Shown: positions 8,959 to 18,557, counted from the first letter of the stretch. The stretch: DNA of 64,000 nt from Brevibacillus_F sp035644815 (GCA_035644815.1 DASQNU010000047.1:1-64000); one strand, 5' to 3'. Made by a program: numbers and translations. The notes: generated from the sequence alone by a model not told the origin.

Positions 8959-9217
8959 TTAATTAAGGAAAAGATATATTCCTCGTATCCTTCAAATCGA
9001 GCGGAAAGAATTCCATTACATGTTTAGCCACACTATCTGCTATCTACACTAACAAAAAAACGACAGCAAATTGTGTGGCTAGGTTGTATTTTTTCTCCCT
9101 TGTTGCAAATGAATTGTACCAATTTTTTCAGCACCTTGTTCGCCTGCATGGTACACGATGGGTTTGCCGTCTTTATTTCCTGACTGAAAACAAAAACTTG
9201 TACTGTTTCCAATCTGT

Positions 9218-9886
9218 TCAGAGATTGGTGGCGTTAGGCTCGAACCCATTCCAGATGATGGTTTGCTCCACGGGGAAGCGGGAGGTAGGCCGAGCCGGTC
9301 TTGCCGCCTTGCCAATGGCTACGAGTAGGACCGGTACATAACGCGGCGGTACATGGAACGATTTGACAAAGGCATCGGCGTCGAAACCGACCATCGGGCC
9401 TGAGTCGAGTCCTTTCGCTTTCGCTGCGAGCATAAGCTGCATGGCGGCAAGCGAAGCATTGCGAATCGCCTCGTCGCGCCGATAGGTGGATGATGCGCCA
9501 GCGTAAGCATCTTCAATTTGAGCGAACAGCACGGGATGGGATGAATATCCCGCGTAAGCATCTTCAAGTCCTTCCTGGATGACGGGTCTATACACCGCTT
9601 CGGCATTTCGGTTTGCCTCCAGGTCCCCTAGTATGGCGATGGTAACGGAAGCATCGATGACCTGTTTCTGGCCATTTGCGATCGGCAGCAGCTTTTCCTT
9701 TGCTGCCGCATCCGCAATGACTACGAACTTCCAGTGCTGGAGATTCCAAGACGATGGGGCTCTTCCCGCAATCTCCAAAAGCTCCTTAATTTCTTGCTCA
9801 CTGAGTTTGTACGATGCATCAAAATGCCGGACGGAATGACGTTCATGGAATATGGAGAAAACATCGGTTTGCGGAGCGGTTGACAT
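9218..9886 (-). CDS. Nitroreductase family protein
   Basis: This 222-residue FMN-dependent oxidoreductase has the N-terminal signature FHERHSVRHFDASYKLSEQE (residues 13-32). The flavin-binding GRAPSSWNLQHWKFVVI follows at about 45, then LDSGPMVGFDADAF and the C-terminal ARPTSRFPVEQTIIWN. It resembles the MhqN/YodC/YdgI group, which reduces quinones or nitro compounds with NAD(P)H. It is divergent from a MocR-type regulator. The spacer carries a sound promoter (TTGTTG, 17 bp, TATTAT) reading toward it and a 12-bp palindrome that may be the operator. Confidence 0.9.
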   Translation of the reverse strand: MSTAPQTDVFSIFHERHSVRHFDASYKLSEQEIKELLEIAGRAPSSWNLQHWKFVVIADAAAKEKLLPIANGQKQVIDASVTIAILGDLEANRNAEAVYRPVIQEGLEDAYAGYSSHPVLFAQIEDAYAGASSTYRRDEAIRNASLAAMQLMLAAKAKGLDSGPMVGFDADAFVKSFHVPPRYVPVLLVAIGKAARPARPTSRFPVEQTIIWNGFEPNATNL

Positions 9887-9952
9887 TTACAATCGACACC
9901 TTTCTTGTTTAAGTAGGGATAAGTGTTCGCGAACTTGAATCCGTTACTTGAC

Positions 9953-9981
9953 ATAATAGGCCGTTCTGCAGTTTGCAACAA
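9953..9981 (-). promoter_or_regulatory. Sigma-A-like promoter of the nitroreductase gene
   Basis: On the minus strand TTGTTG (9976-9981) is followed by a 17-bp spacer and TATTAT (9953-9958). The start codon lies 67 bp further on. Confidence 0.5.
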
Positions 9982-9988
9982 TCGCTTT

Positions 9989-10031
9989 TTGACCAAATTG
10001 TATCGATACAGTTGACCGAGTCACATATAAT
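9989..10031 (+). promoter_or_regulatory. Candidate MocR operator and -10 box in the divergent spacer
   Basis: TGTATCGATACA (9999-10010) is a perfect 12-bp palindrome flanked by two direct TTGACC copies (9989-9994 and 10012-10017). A TATAAT (10026-10031) follows before the MocR-type gene. Direct repeats plus dyads are characteristic of GabR/PdxR-class operators. Function is inferred. Confidence 0.5.
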
Positions 10032-10057
10032 GGTTACTGGAAGGCGAGGAGATCGGT

Positions 10058-11407
10058 TTGAAAAAATATTCGGAAATTCTTGATGATATGGAGCAAAAAA
10101 TCAAAGAAGGGCAATTCGTTTCGGGTCAAAAGCTGCCTTCTGTCCGCAATGCCGCGAAGCAGTATGGCTGCAGCATAAGTACGATCATACGGGCATACGC
10201 AGAATTGGAGAAGCGCCATGCAATTTACTCGATTGCGCAAAGCGGCTATTATGTGGTGGAAAAGCCCTTGAACCGGCCCAACGCTACAGAGATCAAGACG
10301 ATCGATTTCGCGGCTGCGTCTCCTGATCCGAGTGTGTTTCCCTATTTGGATTTCCAGCACTGCTTGAACAAAGCTTTAGACACTTACAAATACGACCTGT
10401 TCACCTGTGGCGATTCAAAAGGAATGGAGACGCTCCGTCATACTCTCGTTTCCCATTTGGCCAGCGATCAAGTGTTTACCAAAGCGGAACGGATCATCAT
10501 TACGGCGGGTGCCAATCAGGCGCTTGAAATATTGGCGAAGATGCCGTTTCCGAACGGGAACTCGGTCATCCTGGTTGAACAGCCAAGCTACGATATTTAT
10601 TTACGGTTTATTGAGGCGGAGCGCATTCCGGTATGCGGAATCGCTCGTACGGCGGCAGGTATTGATATGCAGGAATTGGAGAATAAATTCAAGCATGGCG
10701 GAATTAAGTTTTTCTACACCATGCCGAGGTACCACTGCCCGATTGGCACCTCGTACGGCGCGGACGAGCGGAAAACGATCGCCCGTTTGGCGAGCAAATA
10801 TGACGTATACGTGGTGGAAGATGATTACATGGCCGATCTGGGCGAAGAACCTGGTCTCGATCCCATTTACGCCTATAACTCTACGTCGCACGTCGTTTAT
10901 TTGAAAAGCTTTTCGAAAATCATTTTCCCTGGACTCCGGCTTGGCGCCGCCGTTTTGCCGGAAAAGCTACTGGAGACGTTCAGCGAATACAAAAGATACG
11001 CGGACACCTCGCAGCTGTCCCAAGCGGCACTCGATTTGTATATCAAAAACGGCATGTACGAGCGCCATAAACGCAAGATACGCAGCCAATATGCAGCGCG
11101 GATTCAGGCTCTCAACGAGGCGGTACGGCGACATGACGATTCAGGATTACTCGAAATATCAGATGTCCGCTACGGTGTGTATGTGCAGCTTAAGATCCCT
11201 CGAACGGTTAATCTTGAACGTCTCATAAAGCGGCTTGTGGCCAAGGATATTCATGTCGTCTCTGGAAAACGGTTTTATTTATCAGATTATTGGGATGGCG
11301 AAAAGTTTTTACGGATCAGTATCTCGCGAGTGCAGCCGGAGCAAATAGAAGCGGGCGTTAGAGAAATAATCGAAGAAGTGAGGCGGGAAGTAAGAGCCCC
11401 ATCTTAA
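10058..11407 (+). CDS. MocR/GabR-type GntR regulator fused to a PLP aminotransferase domain
   Basis: The 449-residue protein has a GntR winged helix at residues 1-70 (SGQKLPSVRNAAKQYGCSIS; YAELEKRHAIYSIAQSGYYV). A fold-type I aminotransferase-like domain follows, with FTCGDSKGMETLR, ITAGANQALEIL, EDDYMADL and VYLKSFSKIIFPGLRLG, where the PLP lysine lies in SFSK. This is standard MocR length. TTG is the start codon, preceded by GAGGAG. Such proteins sense amino acids or vitamers through PLP. The divergent nitroreductase is the nearest candidate target. Confidence 0.92.
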   Translation: MKKYSEILDDMEQKIKEGQFVSGQKLPSVRNAAKQYGCSISTIIRAYAELEKRHAIYSIAQSGYYVVEKPLNRPNATEIKTIDFAAASPDPSVFPYLDFQHCLNKALDTYKYDLFTCGDSKGMETLRHTLVSHLASDQVFTKAERIIITAGANQALEILAKMPFPNGNSVILVEQPSYDIYLRFIEAERIPVCGIARTAAGIDMQELENKFKHGGIKFFYTMPRYHCPIGTSYGADERKTIARLASKYDVYVVEDDYMADLGEEPGLDPIYAYNSTSHVVYLKSFSKIIFPGLRLGAAVLPEKLLETFSEYKRYADTSQLSQAALDLYIKNGMYERHKRKIRSQYAARIQALNEAVRRHDDSGLLEISDVRYGVYVQLKIPRTVNLERLIKRLVAKDIHVVSGKRFYLSDYWDGEKFLRISISRVQPEQIEAGVREIIEEVRREVRAPS

Positions 11408-11832
11408 TAGCGGATAACGAAAGTTCTAAAGGGTTTGTCAATATTTTTATGTAAACTCGTTTACTTGCTGAAGCGGGCCTTGCTCGACCGTTAAACTTTG
11501 ATTTACATGCGCATAGTCTTCAATTACTCTTGTACCGGAATATATACTGGCGGCGCAGGGCAAGACGTCTTGCCAGCGCGAGGAGGGACAAGCCGATGTT
11601 GAACAAAGCATTGTCGGGGATGTCATGATCGAGTGGGCGGGACGCGCCGACTGTTGGGAAGCTTGCCGGACGAGCATCTCGATTGGAGGCCGCACGCGAA
11701 GTCGCATACGCTCGGGGAATTGGCGACGCACGGGGGCTTTTCTTTTGGAACCCGTTCGCCCCAATCGCCCATGAATCTACCGCGGTAGAAGCTGACTTGT
11801 ACTTCAGCATTAAATGATAATGACAAGACATT
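11408..11832. other. Gene-free stretch with a GC-rich patch
   Basis: Bases 11540-11780 are clearly more GC-rich than the AT-rich flanks and carry overlapping frames on the minus strand that have neither ribosome sites nor family character. A decayed foreign or coding relic is possible. I cannot name any gene here. Confidence 0.4.
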
Positions 11833-12384
11833 TTATGTAATTCTCCATAGACTTGCATACTTCTTTCGATATTTCTCATCCCTCTCCTTTTCTAGTAAAT
11901 CAAGTGCTATACGTCTAATATCTTCATCGTTTATTGCATCGTATAAATTTCGTAAACCCTGAAGAATATCGAATCGAATCAACGTGTAATTTTTCTCCTC
12001 CAAGCAGTGCTCAAAACGATCGACGAGCTGTTTGATCACCATCTCTTTTTGTTCAGCTCCAGCTAATGCAACTCTCCATACCGATTGCAAGCTATGTCTG
12101 GCTGTGACAAACCTTGGGTCTTTCGTTACTTCCCATAACTTTGAAAAATCGTTTAACATCCTCTTTTCTGGATCACTTATCGCTAAATTAGATAGGAATT
12201 GTGCAGCCCTTGACCTTCTGTGGCTATCACGATGGGTTAGGTCTTCCACTAATTGATTCCAAACTTCGTAAGCCCAGTCTACTTTTTTTTCAGTCACTGA
12301 TAATAGATTTTTATAGGCTGCATATTGGACTTCCTTATCCTTAGACCCAAGATTTTGAAAAAATAATTCGATCATCCTGTCCAT
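11833..12384 (-). CDS. HEAT-repeat-like helical protein
   Basis: The 183-residue all-helical protein contains repeating helix pairs (ELFFQNLGSKDKEVQYAAYK, then HRDSHRRSRAAQFLSNLAI, then RFVTARHSLQSVWRVALAG, then YTLIRFDILQGLRNLYD). The spacing resembles HEAT/armadillo repeats used as protein-binding scaffolds. It has no signal peptide or catalytic motif. A ribosome site, AGGAGATGATGAA, precedes the ATG. Its partner is unknown. Confidence 0.75.
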   Translation of the reverse strand: MDRMIELFFQNLGSKDKEVQYAAYKNLLSVTEKKVDWAYEVWNQLVEDLTHRDSHRRSRAAQFLSNLAISDPEKRMLNDFSKLWEVTKDPRFVTARHSLQSVWRVALAGAEQKEMVIKQLVDRFEHCLEEKNYTLIRFDILQGLRNLYDAINDEDIRRIALDLLEKERDEKYRKKYASLWRIT

Positions 12385-12647
12385 TTCATCATCTCCTGAA
12401 ATTATTTACTGCTCTCTCATTTATAGCCGAACGGTTGGCCGTATTCGTCGGGTAAATGAAGCTTCATATGTGGAATCCTATCTATTCGATTCCAATTTAT
12501 TATATTGTATATTACTTCTTATTCCCCCTTCACTTGCATTTCATGAGACGCCGGAAAATGTCAACCTGAGCTTAATGACGCGAAATAATCTATATGTTCA
12601 TCTTCTGATTATGCTGTGTGAGCGGGTGAACCTGTGAGAAATATAAA
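12385..12647. other. Gene-free stretch
   Basis: This interval carries the 5' region of the HEAT-like gene. No reading frame, repeat or clear regulatory element is seen apart from the chemoreceptor terminator at its left-reading end (12648-12680). Confidence 0.5.
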
Positions 12648-12680
12648 AGCTTCATCCAGGTTTGTGTCCTGCATGAAGCT
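12648..12680 (-). terminator. Terminator of the chemoreceptor gene
   Basis: AGCTTCAT pairs with ATGAAGCT, with inner CAGG/CCTG pairing. On the minus strand a short T-rich tract follows. It starts 10 bp past the stop codon. Confidence 0.7.
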
Positions 12681-12690
12681 AGAATGTACA

Positions 12691-14784
12691 TCACTTTTTA
12701 TTCTTCGCTTTTTCCGTCTCAAACTGTGATACAACTTTCTTCAATTCTGAAACCATATCCGTCAATTCGTTCGCAAATTGTGATACTTCACTGGTGGAGG
12801 CCGATTGTTCTTCCATAACAGATGCGATCTGCTGAGAGGACGCGGCTGTTTGCTCCGATACTGCGGAAATGCTATCGATTGATTCGACAACCACTTCTTT
12901 TTGCGCTTGAATTCGGTTAATCGTCTGCTGCTCGTCTTGAATATTCATAAGCATCTTGCCGAGCGACTCGCTCATTTGCTTCATCGCATTGCTAACATGG
13001 ATCACCGCATCTTTTTGCGTTTGATTGACTGCATTTGTGGATTGCACCACTTCCACCAGCTTGCTCATTTCTCCCATCAGCAGATTGATGGTCTCCTGAA
13101 TTTGGTTTGTCGAGTGCTTCGCTTGCTCGGCAAGTTGTCTAACCTCGTTGGCTACCACAGCAAAGCCTCTCCCGTGCTCACCCGCTCTCGCAGCTTCAAT
13201 CGAAGCATTCAAGGACAGCAGGTTCGTCTGTTCGGCAATTTCCGAGATTGCTTTCGTCACAGAAGAGATAGACTGGGATTTATCACTTAATTCATCTACG
13301 ATTTTCGTAACCTGCTCGAAGGAGCTTTCCAATTTTCGATAGGAGGTTTCCAGATGATCCGCCTGTTCATTTCCGCCCTTTACCTGAGCACTAGCCCCTT
13401 CTAAGACTTCCTCAATGACATGGGATTGCTTGATCAGCAATTCGATTTCCTCATTCAACACATGTACCGCCTTTGAACTGCTCTCAATCGCCACCGCCGT
13501 ATTGGTTGCACCTGTCGCAATTTCATCGGCCGACCGTGCCACTTCCTCTCCGGCAGCTGCGTTTTCAACCGCTACGCTCCTCACCCCGTTTGCCGCACGA
13601 TCAACTGTGGATATGTTGGCATGGACTTGCCGGATTAGCGCTCTCATATTGGTGACCAATTGATTGTAGCTGTCTTTCAAATCGCCGATCTCATCATTGC
13701 TCACATATTTTACTTCCGTTACCAAATCCCCATTTGCGGTTAAAGCCATAACCTTGCGAAACATATCGACAACCTTGAGAAGCTGTTTGGCAATAAAATA
13801 CGAAACCAATGCACCGAACAGGAGCGCCAAAATCATGGCAACCAAGCTGGTTTTCATGAAAGAGCTTTGCGCCTGTGATAATTCCGCCTCATCGGTTAAG
13901 GCAACCAGCTTCCATCCTACTTGCTTCACATCCGCAACGCTTGCTTGATAATGGATTTGATCCATTTCTACCTCGATCAGCTTGGCCTCGGGAACATATA
14001 CTTGCGATACCCAGCCGAATTTCTTTGCGAATTCTTCCTTATTGCTGATCGCATCCTCGGCTCCCTTTATTTTCCCGCTGCTTTTTGGGTCAAGCGTTTT
14101 ACCGTCCATCCCCTGCAGATAGGAGGTGATCACCAGGCCTTGTTTGTCCAAGACAATCAATTTGTTATGGCCCAATTTCTCGATCGACTCACGGAAACTG
14201 CTGAGCGATTGGAGATCGATATCGTACCCAATCGCCCCAAGTAATTGGTCTTTTGCCAATACGGGAGCGATTACCGAAATCATCATTTTATTGGAGATCT
14301 CGTCTTTGTACACTTCCATCCACAGTGTTTTCTTTTTTTCAGAGATCTCCTTGTATGTTCTGGTTTCTCTGGCGTCCTTGCCAAGGTCAGCAGGTGGAGC
14401 GATGTGAAGCTTACCAGTCGCTGAAGAGATGAAATACGTGGCTACCAAGGACGGGTCTTTTTGCTGAACAGCCGTAAGATATCTTGGTGCCAGCTCTTCC
14501 AGATTGCCTCCATAATTATGTACCAATGCGATGGTATCAGCTAATTGTTCAAGCGAATATGCATATTGCCCCATCTGTTTCTCTATTTCCCGTGCAGCGC
14601 TGATCGCTTTGAACTGATTCTTTTCTTCGAATTGACGGTCGAATGAGTTACTCGCGGTTTGATTCAGCATAATGGTAGTGCCCAGCAAACAAATGAACAC
14701 CGTTAGCGTGATGAAAATGATCCACCGAGCTAGAATCGAAAATCTCCGTCCTTTGCGCGTTTGTTCATAATTTGATTGTTTCAT
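12691..14784 (-). CDS. Methyl-accepting chemotaxis protein with an extracellular Cache-type sensor
   Basis: This is a 697-residue chemoreceptor. TM1 is at residues 18-42, a double-Cache-like ligand domain spans about 45-305 (with FISSATGKLHIAPP and LGAIGYDIDLQSLSSF), TM2 is near 313-335, then HAMP and a long signalling coiled coil. The conserved hairpin tip ISEIAEQTNLLSLNASIEAA, followed by GRGFAVVANEVRQLAEQ, is intact. Glu/Gln pairs for methylation are visible. Cache receptors bind amino acids or carboxylates directly. It lies just downstream of a YesN/YesM-type pair on the same strand but has its own terminator. Confidence 0.95.
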   Translation of the reverse strand: MKQSNYEQTRKGRRFSILARWIIFITLTVFICLLGTTIMLNQTASNSFDRQFEEKNQFKAISAAREIEKQMGQYAYSLEQLADTIALVHNYGGNLEELAPRYLTAVQQKDPSLVATYFISSATGKLHIAPPADLGKDARETRTYKEISEKKKTLWMEVYKDEISNKMMISVIAPVLAKDQLLGAIGYDIDLQSLSSFRESIEKLGHNKLIVLDKQGLVITSYLQGMDGKTLDPKSSGKIKGAEDAISNKEEFAKKFGWVSQVYVPEAKLIEVEMDQIHYQASVADVKQVGWKLVALTDEAELSQAQSSFMKTSLVAMILALLFGALVSYFIAKQLLKVVDMFRKVMALTANGDLVTEVKYVSNDEIGDLKDSYNQLVTNMRALIRQVHANISTVDRAANGVRSVAVENAAAGEEVARSADEIATGATNTAVAIESSSKAVHVLNEEIELLIKQSHVIEEVLEGASAQVKGGNEQADHLETSYRKLESSFEQVTKIVDELSDKSQSISSVTKAISEIAEQTNLLSLNASIEAARAGEHGRGFAVVANEVRQLAEQAKHSTNQIQETINLLMGEMSKLVEVVQSTNAVNQTQKDAVIHVSNAMKQMSESLGKMLMNIQDEQQTINRIQAQKEVVVESIDSISAVSEQTAASSQQIASVMEEQSASTSEVSQFANELTDMVSELKKVVSQFETEKAKNKK

Positions 14785-14887
14785 CCATGTTTCTCCTTCT
14801 AGTTATTCTACGTATATGTATGTTGCCATCTTACTCCTCCTAGTGAATATTTTCAATTTGAGCATATTTTTCGAGTTGTATGAAAAA

Positions 14888-14910
14888 AAGGAGGTCTACA
14901 AACCCTCCTT
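14888..14910 (-). terminator. Terminator of the yesMN-like operon
   Basis: On the minus strand AAGGAGG and CCTCCTT flank a 9-nt loop, followed by seven T. It lies directly after the stop at 14914. Confidence 0.8.
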
Positions 14911-14913
14911 CCG

Positions 14914-16527
14914 TTACAACTGCTTCTTAAAATCCATCGGCGAAAATCCTGTATATTTTTTAAAGCTCACACTAAAATACTGTGGATTGCTGTAACCGAC
15001 CTTTTCGGCGACCTCATACGCCTTCATGTTATGATGCCGCAAATATTCCATCGCCTTTTTCATTCTCGTTTCCAGCAAGTAATCCGAAAAATTGACTCCC
15101 TTTTCCTGCTTGAAAATAATGCTGAGATATGTCGGACTGATGTGTACCTGAGCGGCGACTTCCTGCAAGGAAAGCTCCTCATTCGCATAATTTTCCTCCA
15201 TGTAACGCATCGCTTTCTCCACCAGGTCATTTTTCTGGTTCTCCCGCTGATCATTGACATGTCCTGCGATCTCCACAACCAGCTTTTTCACTCGTTCAAA
15301 AATCTCGAGCACGGTCTGAAGCTCTTGAACCTCGGTATAGTAAGAAGTCAGCTCATGACGATGCTGTTCCTCCCAGCCTTTCGCGCATTCAGCCGCTTCA
15401 CGAAATAATAGCACCACGATCCGGATGGCGATCAACCGCACTTCGTGAAGCGTACAAACATTTTCCCGCAACAGCGCTGCCGCAAACTGTTCGATGAGGT
15501 TCATCGCTTCCTGTTTCAGGCCCAAACGAATTTTGAGTACCAGCTCTTTTTCCAGACCGGCGACATGAATCTCCGAAGGTTTTGCTGGTGCAAGTCCCGT
15601 GTCCTTGATCGAAAAGACTTGGTCCTTTCCAATCATGTGCCGAAACTCAATGGCAGAGCAGGCATCCTGATAGGAAGCGGCAATGCCAGACCAGCCTTCA
15701 TATACATTGCCCATCGCGATGGTGACCGTCGACTGCAAAAATGATTTGCTGTTGATGCGGATTCGTTCAGCCAGCTCGGCCATCACCGCTTCGGCTGTTT
15801 TCTGATCGACGGGACTGGAGCAGATCACGACCAGCTGGTCACCCTGCCCGTCAAAGACAGCGCCGCTTTGCTCCGACAGGATGATTTCTTCACATATATT
15901 ATAGATGCAAAATTTCAATATCTCTTTTTCCAACACCAGCTCCCTGTCCGTTGAGGAATGGTGAAAGTAGTCATCGGCCTTTACCAACAGAACGGAAAAA
16001 TACGGTCCTTGCAGGTCAACCCCTAAATACTCTGCTTCTGAGGGGACATTTTGCTCATCCATGCGCGAATGGAGCAAATGCTGTAAAAAACGCTGTCGCA
16101 AAAACGGAATGCCTTCTTTTAGTTTCTCCTTGATCTTTTGGTGATGTTCCCATTCTTTTGCTGCCTGATTCACCTTTTCGAGCAACACGGCACTGTCTAC
16201 GGGCTTTAGCAAATAATCAAAGGCTCTAAGCTTGATCGCTTCATGCGCATATCCGAAATCCTCATGCCCCGTCAGCAAAATGATCTTCGTGTCCGGAAGC
16301 TTTTCACGGACGGCATTCGCCATCTCCAGTCCATCCATAAAGGGCATCTTGATGTCCGTAATGACGATATGCGGTTGAGTCTCCTCCACCAGCTGCAGGC
16401 CCTGTTCCCCATCGCTTGCTTCTCCGACAATCTCATAGCCATTTTCCGACCATGGAATCGTATGCCGGATTCCTTTGCGGATAATACGGTCATCATCAAC
16501 GATTACGATCTTTCGCACGGATCTCAT
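14914..16527 (-). CDS. YesN-type response regulator with AraC DNA-binding domain
   Basis: The 537-residue protein has an N-terminal receiver domain with acidic pocket DDD (residues 11-13), phospho-acceptor Asp58 in ITDIKMPFMDG and LLTGHEDFGYAHEAI. A variable middle follows, then a C-terminal AraC domain from about residue 435 (VHISPTYLSIIFKQEKGVNF; VGYSNPQYFSVSFKKYTGFS). It pairs with the overlapping kinase gene; start and stop overlap by 4 bp. A GTG three codons in (16518) is better spaced from GGGAG and may be the true start. YesN-type regulators usually control polysaccharide or sugar uptake genes, but none is adjacent here. Confidence 0.93.
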   Translation of the reverse strand: MRSVRKIVIVDDDRIIRKGIRHTIPWSENGYEIVGEASDGEQGLQLVEETQPHIVITDIKMPFMDGLEMANAVREKLPDTKIILLTGHEDFGYAHEAIKLRAFDYLLKPVDSAVLLEKVNQAAKEWEHHQKIKEKLKEGIPFLRQRFLQHLLHSRMDEQNVPSEAEYLGVDLQGPYFSVLLVKADDYFHHSSTDRELVLEKEILKFCIYNICEEIILSEQSGAVFDGQGDQLVVICSSPVDQKTAEAVMAELAERIRINSKSFLQSTVTIAMGNVYEGWSGIAASYQDACSAIEFRHMIGKDQVFSIKDTGLAPAKPSEIHVAGLEKELVLKIRLGLKQEAMNLIEQFAAALLRENVCTLHEVRLIAIRIVVLLFREAAECAKGWEEQHRHELTSYYTEVQELQTVLEIFERVKKLVVEIAGHVNDQRENQKNDLVEKAMRYMEENYANEELSLQEVAAQVHISPTYLSIIFKQEKGVNFSDYLLETRMKKAMEYLRHHNMKAYEVAEKVGYSNPQYFSVSFKKYTGFSPMDFKKQL

Positions 16528-18326
16528 CTCCCTTTTTCTTGCGGGATTGTTACTTTAGCAACCGTCCCGACACCTGGCTGGCTAGCAATCGACAAGCCAT
16601 AGGCAGGGCCATAATGAATCTGGAGGCGTTCGTGAACACTTTTCAAGCCAAAGCCAATGGCTTCGCCCCCATAGTGCTTTTGCTGGATACTCTCGTTGAT
16701 CTTTGCCAGCTTTTCCGGATGGATGCCACTGCCATTGTCATGAATCTCAAAAATCAGGTTATGGTCTTGTGGGTATCCTTTCACCTGGATCAGCCCAGCC
16801 CCGCGACTCTGCTTCACACCATGATAGATCGCATTTTCAATCAATGGCTGTAATGTCAGCTTGATAATCGTATTTGGCAAAATATGCGGTTCCACATCGA
16901 TCGTGTAGGAGAAATCATCGCCGTAGCGCATTTCCTGAATGAACAAATAATTGCTGATATGCTCAATCTCTTCTTGAACCGTAATAATTTCCTGACCTCT
17001 GCTGATGCTGATCCGGAAGAAATTGGAGAGAGCCGTCACCATGGCGCTGGCATCCTTGTTCATGCCCATATCGCACAAGCCTTTGATCGCATACAGCGTA
17101 TTGTACAAAAAATGCGGATTGATCTGGGCCTGCATGACCGCCAGCTCCAGCTGCCGCTTCATCTCCTGCTCCATTTGGACCTGCTCGAGCAACGCATTCA
17201 CCTGCTGCATCAAATCGGTAATTCCGTTATATAAAATGCTGATTTCGCTCGGGGCATGAATGCTCAACTTCAAGTCAAAGCCGTCATTGGTCACCGTTTT
17301 TAGATTGTTGACCAAAAAGGTGATCGGCTTTGTCAAATACTGGGCCAGCATATTGGCCAAAAAGAGGGCAAATACAATCAATACGACGATGACCGCGAGC
17401 GTGACGAACTTGATATAATTCACGCGCTGCAAAATATCTTCTTCTGGGAAAATCGCCGCTACCTTCCACTGGTTGACCGACAAGGTATCATAGATCGCGA
17501 TCATTTTTTTGCCATTCGGTTTTTGAAATTGAAAGCTGCCGTTCTTCTGTTGCAGCTGCTGGAGATGATTGACGACCACATCATTCAGCTGATATTCCTC
17601 TTTTACCTGCTTAAAGGATACGTAGCCCTCCCGATTAACCAGAATCAAATAGCCATTTTGGCCGATGAGTGCATTGTTCAATACATTCTCCAGAAAGTCG
17701 CGGCGCAGATTGAACATGATCACGCCATTTGTCTGTGCATTCGAGTTTCCAATCATTTTCAGCACGCTGATCACATCATTGTTTTCTTGCTGATTGCTGA
17801 AGACCTCTTCATGATGCAAGGTTCTCCAGTAATAGTCCTGCCGATTTCCATGAAAGCGCTTACGGTATTCCTCGTAGGAAAAATCGATGCTAGTGGTAAG
17901 TGATTCGCTTTTGGTCAGGACGAAATGACCATGATGCAGGTGAACCAAGATGGAATCAATCAGAGGATTATAAAAGGAATAAATGCGATTGATATGATTG
18001 TCCATCCGAATATAATCATCGGGGGCAATCTCTTCCGGCTTTTTCGTCATCACCGACAGCGTATCCGGATGATTGACAAGAGCAACAAGCTGTTCAAACA
18101 CATCAGAAAGCCGATTATCCAGATAGCTTCTCGTCTGGGTGACCGTATCCTTCATGCTGCTGTAAGCATTTTCTTCGATCTGTTCCGAAGCCAGCAGGTA
18201 GGAAGCTGTCCCTGTAATCAGGATAAAGAGAATGATAATCGGCAAATAAAGAAAAAGGATCGAAGACTTGAAAGAGAATGGGAGCAGCTTGTTGAGAACA
18301 ATCCGATAAGGAGTAACAGGCTTTAT
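16524..18326 (-). CDS. YesM-type sensor histidine kinase, apparently starting at ATA
   Basis: Clear kinase sequence runs from TTG at 18245, but the same frame continues 27 residues upstream (KPVTPYRIVLNKLLPFSFKS), typical of YesM N-termini, to an upstream in-frame TAA. The only candidate start just after a strong ribosome site (AAAGGGAGGGGACCGCC) is ATA at 18326; no ATG, GTG or TTG lies between that TAA and 18245. In the resulting 600-residue protein TM1 is at about 23-45, an extracellular sensor at 46-300, TM2 near 303-327, then HAMP, the His_kinase motif QINPHFLYNTL (His at about 405) and an HATPase with HDNGSGI and GFGLKSVHERL. The adjacent YesN-type protein is its partner. Confidence 0.9.
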   Translation of the reverse strand: MKPVTPYRIVLNKLLPFSFKSSILFLYLPIIILFILITGTASYLLASEQIEENAYSSMKDTVTQTRSYLDNRLSDVFEQLVALVNHPDTLSVMTKKPEEIAPDDYIRMDNHINRIYSFYNPLIDSILVHLHHGHFVLTKSESLTTSIDFSYEEYRKRFHGNRQDYYWRTLHHEEVFSNQQENNDVISVLKMIGNSNAQTNGVIMFNLRRDFLENVLNNALIGQNGYLILVNREGYVSFKQVKEEYQLNDVVVNHLQQLQQKNGSFQFQKPNGKKMIAIYDTLSVNQWKVAAIFPEEDILQRVNYIKFVTLAVIVVLIVFALFLANMLAQYLTKPITFLVNNLKTVTNDGFDLKLSIHAPSEISILYNGITDLMQQVNALLEQVQMEQEMKRQLELAVMQAQINPHFLYNTLYAIKGLCDMGMNKDASAMVTALSNFFRISISRGQEIITVQEEIEHISNYLFIQEMRYGDDFSYTIDVEPHILPNTIIKLTLQPLIENAIYHGVKQSRGAGLIQVKGYPQDHNLIFEIHDNGSGIHPEKLAKINESIQQKHYGGEAIGFGLKSVHERLQIHYGPAYGLSIASQPGVGTVAKVTIPQEKGR

Positions 18327-18506
18327 GGCGGTCCCCTCCCTTTTTCGCGCGATTCTGTCTTTTTAGCATACAGAAAGTAAAAGATTTCCGCTATTGGCTG
18401 GGGTTATTGTAGCAAACATTTTAGCGGATTGAATGGGCAATAAGTTGCAGAATTTTATCGAAAATGTTTAATATTTTACTACCTTTTCCGAACACTGAAA
18501 AAGAAA

Positions 18507-18530
18507 AGGAGACGAACGAATTCGTCTCCT
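18507..18530 (-). terminator. Terminator of the BIG2 protein gene
   Basis: A 10-bp perfect stem (AGGAGACGAA/TTCGTCTCCT, tetraloop CGTT on the minus strand) is followed by TTTCTTTTTC. It lies 28 bp past the stop. Confidence 0.85.
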
Positions 18531-18557
18531 CACTCTTTATTGGCTAGCTGACATCGT

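Noticed and set aside
11447..11879. Minus-strand frames of 67-119 codons
   Set aside because: They are mutually overlapping and Arg/Pro/Ser-rich from GC-rich DNA, with no start signals.
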